Source: Hydractinia symbiolongicarpus (Eukaryota; Cnidaria; Hydrozoa; Anthoathecata; Hydractiniidae). Taken from it: DNA of 64,000 bases. Shown here one piece after another: positions 55,321-64,000 of the stretch. The stretch spans positions 26,234,001 to 26,298,000 of the forward strand of contig NC_079875.1 in assembly GCF_029227915.1 (NCBI RefSeq). Reading direction: 5' to 3'. Position numbers and translations under genes: made by a program. Each line of letters begins with the position of its first letter. Position 1 is the stretch's first letter. Under the pieces are notes generated by a model that saw nothing but the letters and a program-made list of their open reading frames with translations, did not search any database and had not been told where the DNA came from.

Positions 55321-55920
55321 TATATTAAATACAAATTTGCTGTCTTAATCCTTTAACAAACTATCAAAACTAACATTATTATTCAATAAAGTTCAAGCTT
55401 TCCTGCTTGCTCACCTTCAACGCACGCTATTTTTTTTATTTATGATCTTGAAAACGAATACGAGGCTGTTATAATATGTACCGCATGACGTAGAGATTTG
55501 TACAGAAAAAAATTAAACAAAATTATTCTTATGTTTTTTTTAATCCAAGCACAAAATTAAGCAAAGTAATAATTTTACCCCCATTTACAAACGAGACAAA
55601 AACTAAACGAATTATATATAATCGCACGTGTCACCAAGTCTGGAAAGTTTTCTGCGGGTCGAAGAATAAAACAAGAACATTGTTTATTAATTTTTCCTCC
55701 AAAAAGGGAAATTAATTATAAACAGTTTTCTAAATTAAACGAACATAGCAAAGTGTTCATCGTTTCGCATGCTGAGTACACTTGTTTCAAAATCGACCGC
55801 GGGAATAGGCCTTAAGGCAACATTTACGCGGAAGATTTTTTGAGACAGTGTTTACCGAAACAGATATGTTTCTTCATTTCGTGATTTTACAATGTCTATA
55901 TATTTTATTTTTCTATATTT
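55321..55920. other. No gene seen
   Basis: AT-rich spacer between the DIRS remnant and satellite array B. Confidence 0.4.
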
Positions 55921-55924
55921 GATA

Positions 55925-57130
55925 CAAAAAAATTGTACTTTAGGAACAACCACGTCTCAGGTTCTATATATTTCTGCCGTAAAATTGATAAACGAGGCAT
56001 TTAAAAGAGACGTGTGTTATATACTTGGAATTTTTCGTATTGATACAAGATAATTGTGATTTAGGGACGACAACCTCGTCTCATGTTCTATATATTTTAG
56101 CCGTAAAATTGATAAACGAGGCATTAAAAAGTGACGAGTGTCTCATATATTTGCGATTTTTCGTATTGATACAAGGTAATTGTAATTTAGGGTCAACAAA
56201 CTCGTCTCCGGTTCTTATACTTTAGCCGCGGAATTGATAAACGAGGCATTTCAAAGTGTCGAGTGTCATGTATTTGCGATTTTTCGTATTGATACAAGAT
56301 AATTGTACTTTAGTGTCAAGAACAGGATAATTGTAATTAGGGTCTACAAACTCATCTCAGGTTCTCATATTGTAGCCGTGGAATTGGTAAACGAGGCATT
56401 TCAAAGTGACGATTGTCATGTATTTGCGATTTTTCGTATTGATTCAAGATAATTGTCATTTAGGACGACAACCTCGGTAAAGGTTTTATATATTTTAGTC
56501 GTAAAATTGATAAACGAGGCATTTAAAAGAGACGAGTGTAATATATTTGCTATTTTTCGTATTTATACAAAATAATTGTCATTTGCGGTCGACAACCTCG
56601 TTTCAGCTTCCATATATTTTACTCGTAAAATGGATAAGCGAGGCATTTAGAAGAGACAAGTGTTATATATCTGTGATTTTTCGTATTGATACAGGACAAT
56701 TGTCATTTAGGGTCGACAACCTCGTTTCTGGTTCTATATAATTTAGTTGTAAAATGGATAAACGAGGCATTTAAAAAAGAGACGAATGTTATATATCTGT
56801 GATTTCTCGTATTGATATAAGATAAATGTCATTTAAGGACTACAACCTCGTTTCAGGTTCTATATATTATAGCCGTAAAATTGATAAAGGAGGTATTTCA
56901 AAGTGACGAGTGTGATGTATTTGCGATTTTTCGTATTGATACAAGATAATTGTCACTTAGGGCGACAACCTCGGTAAAGGTTTTATTTATTTTAATCGTA
57001 AAATTCATAAACCAGGCATTTAAAAGAGACGAGTGTTATTTATCTGCGTTTTTTGTAAATTGTCACTTAGGGCTACAACCTCGGTAAAGGTTTTATATAT
57101 TTTAGTCGTAAAATGGACAAGCGAGGCATT
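55925..57130 (+). repeat. 124-bp satellite array B, about 10 units
   Basis: Same unit and orientation as array A (30,610-31,115): AATTGTCATTTAGGG, CAACCTCGTCTCAGGTTCTA, TAAACGAGGCATTT, TTGCGATTTTTCGTATTGA. Some units are shortened (near 56,315 and 57,050). The last unit ends directly at the THAP exon. Confidence 0.9.
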
Positions 57131-57135
57131 TAAAG

Positions 57136-58084
57136 TGGTGTGCTTTATATTTGGTGTGCTGCCATTGGTTGTGAGAATAACAGTAAAACGAACAAAGACA
57201 AAGGTTTTTTGTCGCTTCCTACTGAACCAAGCGTAATGGCTGCTTGGGTTAGGACAATCAGCAGGAAAAATCTTTCAAATAATGTGTTCTTATGTTCTGA
57301 TCATTTTGATAGGGACAAAGATTTTTACCTAAGTTCGGAAATGCAGAACAGACTGCACTACACATCTAGACAAAGGCGCGGCATCATCTCGTTTCTCCCA
57401 CAAGCAACAAAAAGAAAAGGCGGCACCAACTTTAAAGAAGAAAGCTGAAAAAAGGATTCAAAATGAGGTATATTGTTATTACTCCTATTATTATCATTTC
57501 CTTCTTTTTCTGCGTTCCTTGAAGCAATAAAAGAATGAAGTGGATGCTGTTGTTAAGATTGTTTCATTTTTTTTGCAATATTTGTTTTAAAGGTTGTTGA
57601 AGCAGCGTTTCAAGAGACTTCTCTAAATGAAGTTTCAATAAGCGTGCAAACACAAAAAGAAAAAGATGATCGCAGAAGTCAATATAAACACCTGTTATTA
57701 CGAAGCATTGGTGTTTAAGCTGGACTTGAGGTTGCTAATTCCTTGTGTCAAACAGAACAAGAAGTAACATCGTTGGTTGTTTTTTTAAATTTTCTTTCCT
57801 TAAAAATGCGCTATAGATGAAGAAGGGGAGATAAAACCATTATTCTTTGTGGCATATTCAAAGCCAACAAAACGATTTGTGGCCAAGGTGGTAAAAGAAG
57901 AGAAAGATTACAACTAATTCTCGAACATTAAAAAAAAATTACTGCCTGCGCTACGAAAAGAAAGAAAGAGAGCAAGAAGGACCGACAAAAGCGTCAGTTA
58001 GAACTTACAGTTGCACCAGAAGAAAGACCTTCTCGTGACGAATTAATCGAAAGATCGCAAAGATATAAGAGAATAGAACTGTAA
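57136..58084 (+). pseudogene. THAP-domain protein remnant
   Basis: After an in-frame TAA and a possible AAAG acceptor, the frame reads WCAAIGCENNSKTNKDKG, LPTEPSVMAAWVRTISRK and FLCSDHFDRDKDF: the C2-C-H zinc module (C-x4-C, W, C-x2-H-F) of a THAP domain. A one-base shift near 57,385 leads into KQQKEKAAPTLKKKAEKRIQ and a GTATATT donor. An acceptor at about 57,596 is followed by EAAFQETSLNEVSISVQTQ. A last basic piece (KESKKDRQKRQLEL...RSQRYKRIEL) ends near 58,081. Such proteins are DNA-binding factors or transposon derivatives. No catalytic part seen. The first exon would lie inside the satellite, so it is probably lost. Confidence 0.5.
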
Positions 58085-58276
58085 AAGATAACTCGTTTTT
58101 ATTTCTCAGCAAAAGCTTATAACTATAATCTTGATATTTTAACATTTTAACTTAATAAAAAAACCTTCAAAGATCAAGTTAAATTTAAAGATATTCAAAC
58201 GTAATAACAACAATTTTGTCCTGAATTCTGTAAAAATAAAAACTTATTATCCCTTTAAAAATAATGCTAGGAAATA

Positions 58277-58738
58277 ACTTATTATTATTATTATTATTAT
58301 TATTAAACATATATTTGGCATCCATAATTTACAAATGGTTCTTCTGCCTACAAAAAAAATAAAAACTATAAAAATCTTTAAAATCTATAAGATCAGTAAA
58401 AAAATATATTGAATCTAAGTGCATAATGAAATAAATGGGCTCACAGAGTACGAAATGGTGCCGGTAGAGTAAGTAGACACATTGAACAAGAAAAAAAAAA
58501 AAAAAAAAGAAGAGACTAATTAAAAATAAATAAATTGATGGCACCGATGTAAGGACACACAAAAAAGGTAGAACTATAATGAAAAGATGGGGGGAAATAG
58601 GTAGCCTACATGCATAGAGTTATTCACATTATTTGGATAAAAGTTTGCACAAAGCACTATCGTGTAAAAATAATTTGACTTTTTTGATAAATTCTTTATG
58701 GTTGACAACGGAACGAATATTGCCAGGAAGATCATTAA
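58277..58738 (-). pseudogene. LINE C-terminus and 3' UTR, left of the piggyBac insertion
   Basis: From the TTAA at 58,735-58,738 the minus strand reads FNDLPGNIRSVVNHKEFIKK and VKLFLHDSALC, then stops near 58,630: the classic C-terminal motif of jockey/CR1-like RT proteins. A 3' UTR with (T/A)-rich DNA ends in (TAA)n at 58,277-58,305, the usual tail of such LINEs. Joined across the TTAA to 62,474 upward, the frame reads SALFNDLP without any gap, proving that the piggyBac landed in this gene. Confidence 0.75.
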
Positions 58739-58829
58739 CTCTTTCTATACCGCCCCAGCTAAAATCAGTCCTGTGGGACTGATGACTTCAAAATCGAATT
58801 GTGAAACAACCACTGGTCGTCTCGCAGGC

Positions 58830-58837
58830 TATAAAAG
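58830..58837 (+). promoter_or_regulatory. TATA box of the piggyBac gene
   Basis: TATAAAAG lies 104 bp before the transposase ATG, at a usual core-promoter distance from a start site in the 58,860s. A CCAAT word (58,860) and an AGTCC-TGTG-GGACT hairpin (about 58,768-58,781) lie nearby. Confidence 0.5.
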
Positions 58838-58940
58838 CTCAAAATACGGCTTTTGAATCAGCCAATCAGATTCAAGTATTTTCGTTTCCGTGTGAGTTGT
58901 AGATTCGGGCCAGCAACATCACAAACATTCAAAAAACAAA

Positions 58941-61233
58941 ATGGCGAAGGCTGGAAGCTCAAGGAGAATTTCTCTTGAAGATGCTGTCAATTATATGCTT
59001 GAAACTGATGATTCTGACATCGATTCATGTCATGGGGGCCTCAGTAGTGACGAAGAAGAAAGAATAGATAATGCTTTATTGGGTTACTACTCGGATTGGG
59101 ATGAAAAGTAAGTGCTTTATCGTCCTTTTTCTGTGCTTATGCGTTTCTCGCTTGGAACCTGTCTTGTAATTATTTTATGTAACATACTTGATGTCTACTT
59201 TTAAACAGTCTCAATAAAAGGTGATGGTAAGACTTTTCTCAGGGTGATTGCTTCCTTTTATTTTTAGTGATCCAAATGCTGATGTTGAAAGCAATCTTGT
59301 CGGTCGCTCATCACCGCCTCCTTCTTCACCGCCACCGCCGCTGTCCACAAACTCGACTGAAACGTTGAACAATGAAAGTCAAGTAACTGCTCTAAATTCT
59401 GCTGTTTCTCTAACATTCTGTGCCAATAATAATGTTCCTGACCATGCCACAGTCACTAATGAGCCCAGTACGAGAATTTCTCGTCGCACGCGCCGTCCTC
59501 GAAAACAGGTTATTGATTTGGGGTCAACCGATGATGACTGCGATAACAAAGAAAACATTTGCGAGAAACATACCTCTACAAAAAAAGGTAAAAAGAAGCC
59601 AGCTAACAAGAAACCAGCCAATAAGAAGCCAGCTAATAAGGAGCCAGTAGCACATAAGAATACCAAGAGTTATGATGATCCAGATACTCCAAACATTCTA
59701 CCAGATTTTACTCCGACACGTGACCCAGGATTGCATTGTGATGTTCCATTGATACGCGGCGTTCAAGAAATTGATTTTTTCCAACTATTCTTTAGTGAGG
59801 AATTGATTCAGGATATAGTGAAGCATACTAATACATATGGCTGGAGAAACATCAGCAAAAAGAAAAGTTGTGCAAAAAAAGATGGGTCATGGAAAGAAAC
59901 CTCTGTCCACGAGATGAAGCAATTTATCGCTTTACTTATGTACATGGGTATCGTGCGGCTACCGCGACACGACCGATACTGGAGTGTCAAATCACTGTTT
60001 CATGGTTTATGGGCAAGGGAGATGCTGTCCAGGAGTAGGTTCTACGCTTTGTTGTCCATGCTACATGTTGTGGATCCTGAGGAGGAGGAACAAGGTCATA
60101 AGCTAAAGAAGGTCGCACCGTTCATCGATCATTTTAGAAATCGTTGCCGCACGCTGTTCCAACCAGAACAAAACTTAGCAGTTGATGAGCGCCTTGTCAA
60201 GTCGAAACATCGTTCTGGTATCCGCCAGTATATCAAGAACAAACCGGTTAAATTTGGTATCAAACTCTGGGTAATTGCCGACAGCAAGACTGGTTATACA
60301 TGTGACTTTAGTGTTTACACGGGGAGTGGGGATGGAGTTGTCCATCCAAAACACGGGCTTGGATATGGTGTTGTGATGACCTTGGCAGAATCCTTCTTGA
60401 ATCAAGGATATCATATTTTCTTTGACAACTTTTACACGTCATGCATTTTGGTCATTGATCTTCTCAAACACCAAACTCCGTCTTGTGGAACAGTGGTTGA
60501 AAGCAGAAAAGGTTTTCCGGATTCGATGAAGGGAGGAAAAAAGAGCTGGGCACCTAAACAACACCGGGGAGCTATGAGATGGAGCCGTGAAGATAAAGCG
60601 TTGTGTCTTCAATGGAAAGACAACAAAGTGGTTACCATGGTGAGCACCATTGACAGGGCAGATAAATTTGTTGAAGTACAAAGGAAAGTCAAAGCTGATG
60701 GTAAATTTTCTACAGTTACGGTTAGACAACCAGAATGCATCCAACGGTACAATTCTTATATGAATGGTGTAGATAAATCCGACCAATATCTAGCAAAATA
60801 CAACATGCTGCGAAAATGTGTAAGGTGGTGGAAAACTCTGTTCTTCCACATGATCGACGTTGGTTTAGTCAACGGTTTCATACTGTTTCAATTGCATCGC
60901 TCCCGTAACCCTGATGTTCCGGGGCTCAAGCGACCTAAGTCTTACGCTTTGCTTGTTTTTCGAGAGGCTGTTATCAGGCAACTAACCAGTATGGAAGAGT
61001 ATGCAGATCCTCCTGTTTACAATAACTTCCAAGCTCCCATTGATAAGAGATATAACACTGAACATATGCCGGTATTCACCGAAGAGAAACGAAATTGTAA
61101 AGTCTGTTACGCAGAGTTGAAGAAGCAAGTCCGTGTTTACACGAAGTGTTCTGCTCCACAATGTGATGTTTATTTGCACTTTACAAAAGAAAATAATTGT
61201 TTTCAGAAGTGGCATACAACATTCAAACACTAG
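58941..61233 (+). CDS. piggyBac transposase, 710 aa, one intron
   Basis: Exon 1 runs 58,941-59,107 (MAKAGSSRRISLEDAVNYML, acidic). The intron (GTAAGT...TTTTTAG, 59,108-59,267) joins in phase to exon 2 (59,268-61,233). An N-terminal linker has four PANKK-type repeats and RRTRRPRK, likely nuclear signals. The DDE_Tnp_1_7 core follows (VPLIRGVQEIDFFQLFFSEE, FIALLMYMGIVRLP). The catalytic aspartates are D362 (LAVDERLVKS), D442 (FFDNFYTS) and D558 (NGVDKSDQYL), in the D-D-D spacing of piggyBac. The C-terminal cysteine-rich domain reads CKVCYAELKKQ...CSAPQCDVYLHF...CF. It cuts and pastes the element at TTAA without footprints (family knowledge). No frameshift or stop, so it is probably functional. 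Confidence 0.92.
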
Positions 61234-61350
61234 GAAAAACATTCATTTGTGCAAATTTTCTTTTGTTTGTATTCCTGTTCTTTATTAGGATTTGAACCGA
61301 TTATTCGTCGGTTTACGATAATTCTCTAAATAGGAGGAGGCTGCTTCATG

Positions 61351-62410
61351 TGACCATATCTCCGGAACTAATTGTCTTTTGGACGTGAAATTTTTTGCAA
61401 GGTGTCAGAATTTTAATGGGGTACAACTTTGTTAGCAAAAATATCACTCTAAAACCAAGTGGAAGTCATTTTTTGATCAAATAATTCATTTTTACGCACA
61501 ATTTTGAAGAAATTTTCACAGCTTTTCCGCCATTATGGATTTCAATGGGTTTAGATTTTCTTTTTTTTCTTCAAAATTAAATCTTTGATACATTACCTTT
61601 CTTTTGAGGGGTCATTGACTTTCTAGGAACTAGTAAGTATTATGTTATTAGACTTTATTTAGGGTACACTTTTCCATTTTTTATGAATATTTTACGGTTA
61701 CATTTTTACTAAAATAAGAAACCGGCTTAGTTTGACCATATCTCCGGAACTAATAGTCCTTTGGACCTGAAATTTTTTGCAAAGTGTCAGAAATATAATG
61801 GGGTACAACTTTGTAAGCAAAAACATCACTCTAAAACCAAGTGGAAGTCATTTTTTGATCAAATAATTCATTTTTACGCACAATTTTGAAGAAATTTTCA
61901 CATCTTTTCCGCCATTATGGATTTCAACCGGTTTAGATTTTCTTTTTTTTTTCACAATAAAAATCTTTGATACATTACCTTTCTTTTGAGGGGTCATTGA
62001 CTTTCTAGGAACTAGTAAGTATTATGTTATTAGACTTTATTTAGGGTACACTTTTCCATTTTTTATGAATATTTTACGGTTACATTCTTACTAAAATAAG
62101 AAACCGGCTTAATTTGACCATAACTCCGGAACTAATAGTCCTTTTGACCTGAAATTTTTTGTAAAGTGTCAGAAATATAATGGGGTACAACTTTTTAAGC
62201 AAAGAAATCACCCTACAACTATGTGAAAACAAGTTAGAAACAAGAGAATATAAAAACTTACCATTTTCTCTAAAAATTTCAACAGCTTTTCCGCCATTAT
62301 GGATTTTGGCCATTATGAATTTTGAATTTTTTTTTTTTATTTGGAATCCTTGATCTTTTACCTTTCTTTTGAGGGGTCATAGATTTCCTAATAATGTTTC
62401 AATCAAAAGA
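61351..62410 (+). repeat. piggyBac 3' subterminal tandem repeat, unit about 382 bp, three copies
   Basis: Copies start at 61,351, 61,733 and 62,115 with TGACCATA(T/A)CTCCGGAACT. They contain GTGTCAGAA, ATGGGGTACAACTTT, TTTTCCGCCATTATGGATTT and CTTTTGAGGGGTCAT. Copies 1 and 2 are very similar over the whole unit. Copy 3 diverges after about 100 bp and is shorter. All lie inside the right end of the element. They may be transposase-binding arrays or simply a duplicated 3' region. Confidence 0.85.
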
Positions 62411-62473
62411 TATGAGGCTTTTTCAAGGGCTACCAAATTTACCATGAAATTCACGTGGTATAGAAAGAGTTAA

Positions 62474-64000
62474 ACAACGCTGATGAGCAATCCATAAACG
62501 TTTTTCGGAATGTGTCGCTTTGCAGTTTATTTTTGTTTTCTGCATCAGATCGCAGGCTTCGACCATTTTTGTACCATTTCAGTGTGAGCATTCGTCATAC
62601 AACACCTTGTGTGCCAGTTTTAGTATCGATAAATTTACACGCTCTTGCACTGGCAGCCATTTCAGTATTACTAACACATCGTTAGTGGAAGCATATCTCT
62701 GAAGAACAAAGCTGGCAGTGACATTTAGAACTCTTTGTAACCTTTTCATTTGATATTGTGGAATATTATTATAGACAAGATTTCCGTAGCCTATCTTTGA
62801 TAATATCAGTGCTTCAGCGAGATTCTTTCTCACGTGAAAAGGTGCCAAACGTTTCAATCGCTTTAATGTCGAAATCGTAGCGTATGATGATCTAATGATG
62901 TTATTCACATGTGTAGACCACGTCATATGTTCATCGAATGTTATGCCCAGTATTTTGAGAGAGGATACCCGCTCAATCTCAGCACCATTACTATGGAATT
63001 TGAATAAGTTACTGAAGTTTAAATTGTTTATACAGCTTAACTGGCTTGTCGAGTACATAATTGATTTTGTCTTTATGGAATTAAACATCAGATTGTTTAT
63101 CTTTGACCATGTTGTTATTTGGTTAATGTCACTTTGAAGCTTTGCTGTTGCGATATCCATTTCTTTTAGTTTGAAGTGTATGTAAAGATTTGTGTCATCT
63201 GCGTACTGGATAGAATTACACGACGAATTCAACGATAGGTCAGAGACATAGATGTTGAACAAGATCGGACCAAGAATAGATCCCTGGGGAACACCGTATT
63301 TGATCAGCAAGGTGTCCGATTTTTTGTCATCAATTTGCACAAACTGCTGGCGATTTGACAAATAGTTAGAGATCAAATTGATGAATGCAGGAGACATTTG
63401 GAGTTTCTTCAACTTATTAATCAGAACGTCATATTTCACAGTATCAAATGCTTTGGAGTAATCTGCTGACACTGATAAAGTTACTTCACCTCTTTGCATA
63501 GCCTTCAAAATGTCGTCCTTTAATTTTAAGAGTATCGTGATGCACGAGTGACCTTTGCGAAAACCAGATTGAGTTGAAGCGTAAATGTTATATCTATCAA
63601 TGAAGTCACAAAGCTGTGATAAAATGACTTTCTCATATACTTTCGACAGTACAGGAAGTATTGATATTGGACGAAAATCTTCTAGTTGTGAAGCACCTGG
63701 AACTTTAGGTACCGGACAGATACGTGATTTCTTCCAGCATGTTGGAAATACGTTTGCATCGATGCAGTTATTCAAAATCTTTGTTAGGACTGGCGACAAT
63801 TGGGCTGCGACTGGTTTTATGAATTTCGCTGGTATGTTATCACCACCAGTAGAGCAATCACTTCTCAATGAATTCAAATGTTTGAGAATATCCTCTTGGG
63901 TAGCGTGACGAAGGTCAAATAAATCCATTGCCGGTACAGCCTCATCATTCATGGTGGGAGAAATGTTTAACTCATTTGTATTGCTTAACTTTATTGCAAT
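62474..64000 (-). pseudogene. Jockey/CR1-like LINE reverse transcriptase (open to right edge)
   Basis: The frame is open from the window end (KLSNTNELNISPTMNDE) to 62,579. RT motifs: STGGDNIPAKFIKPVA, FRPISILPVLSKVYEKVI, QSGFRKGHSC, SADYSKAFDTV (motif A Asp), YGVPQGSILGPILFNIYVSDL (motif B), SIQYADDTNLYIH (catalytic YADD), SSLKILGITFDEHMTWSTHV (thumb) and QRYASTNDVLVILKWLPVQERV. A one-base frameshift near 62,575 follows LYDECSH. The frame then continues KWYKNGRSLRSDAENK and TFRKTFMDCSSALFNDLP across the piggyBac site into 58,738. The endonuclease and ORF1 would lie beyond the window. Only one small defect is visible apart from the piggyBac insertion. Confidence 0.88.

Larger units (their letters stand above)
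58739..62469 (+). mobile_element. piggyBac-family transposon, complete
   Basis: The left end CTCTTTCTATACC and the right end, in reverse, CTCTTTCTATACC are perfect 13-bp inverted repeats, and TTAA lies outside both (58,735-58,738 and 62,470-62,473). The 3,731-bp element holds one two-exon transposase gene and three subterminal repeats. The intact frame and perfect ends suggest a recent, possibly active insertion. Confidence 0.9.

Overview
This window looks like repeat-dominated nuclear DNA from an AT-rich invertebrate, most likely a cnidarian. That is an inference from the families present: DIRS gag/recombinase, DUF6589, a YRDD-type reverse transcriptase, HARBI-like and two-gene P-like transposons, introns with GT..AG borders, SINE-like tRNA heads and no bacterial-style operons. 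I see no clear single-copy host gene. Almost everything recognisable is a mobile element, a nested insertion, a satellite or a virus-like module.

Left part (1-23 kb): broken YRDD reverse transcriptase (1-720, minus), two short 3'-tail copies of a LINE (2.6 and 4.3 kb), a broken DDE transposase of the Tc1/mariner-like superfamily (5.2-6.4 kb, minus), and mostly empty DNA with a small MITE and a LINE fragment (6.5-11.6 kb). A 5'-truncated LINE at 12.9-16.45 kb carries RT, a CCHC finger, a restriction-like endonuclease and, unusually, a C-terminal ubiquitin-specific protease domain. Its 3' UTR matches the two upstream tails. Then come a long (AAT)n tract, a DUF6589 pseudogene (17.2-20.1 kb), a HARBI1-like remnant (21.3-21.9 kb) and a DIRS-type end with its gag start (22.0-23.1 kb).

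Middle part (23-41 kb): a compact cluster at 24.1-25.6 kb holds one plus-strand gene and three minus-strand small genes (one SAP-like, two duplicated membrane proteins). It is followed by a large palindrome and a 30-bp tandem repeat, and it is the best candidate for an undescribed virus-like module. At 27.4-29.4 kb there is a broken tyrosine-recombinase-like (Crypton-type) gene. A 124-bp satellite array leads into a BEL/Pao remnant that was split by a Ty1/copia element with LTRs (31.85-36.25 kb). The BEL gag then abuts a P/THAP9-type transposon (36.8-41.2 kb), which carries a minus-strand THAP transposase and a convergent plus-strand zinc-finger gene.

Right part (41-64 kb): an 18S rRNA fragment, a LINE scrap and a 666-bp MITE, then a MULE transposon (45,585-50,016) that looks complete, with 74-bp inverted repeats and a 9-bp target duplication. 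It encodes an eight-exon transposase and a convergent HMG-box plus C2H2 gene. After it come a LINE ORF1, DIRS RT and DIRS RNase H/recombinase remnants, a second array of the 124-bp satellite, and a decayed THAP gene. The end holds an intact-looking piggyBac (58,739-62,469; 13-bp TIRs, TTAA duplications) inserted inside a minus-strand LINE whose reading frame resumes on both sides and runs off the right edge.

The mobile elements do not cooperate as a pathway. They form a layered insertion history: copia inside BEL, P beside BEL, piggyBac inside LINE and MULE beside a MITE. Gene starts given here are the first in-frame ATG or the inferred splice acceptor unless noted. All family calls are by eye.
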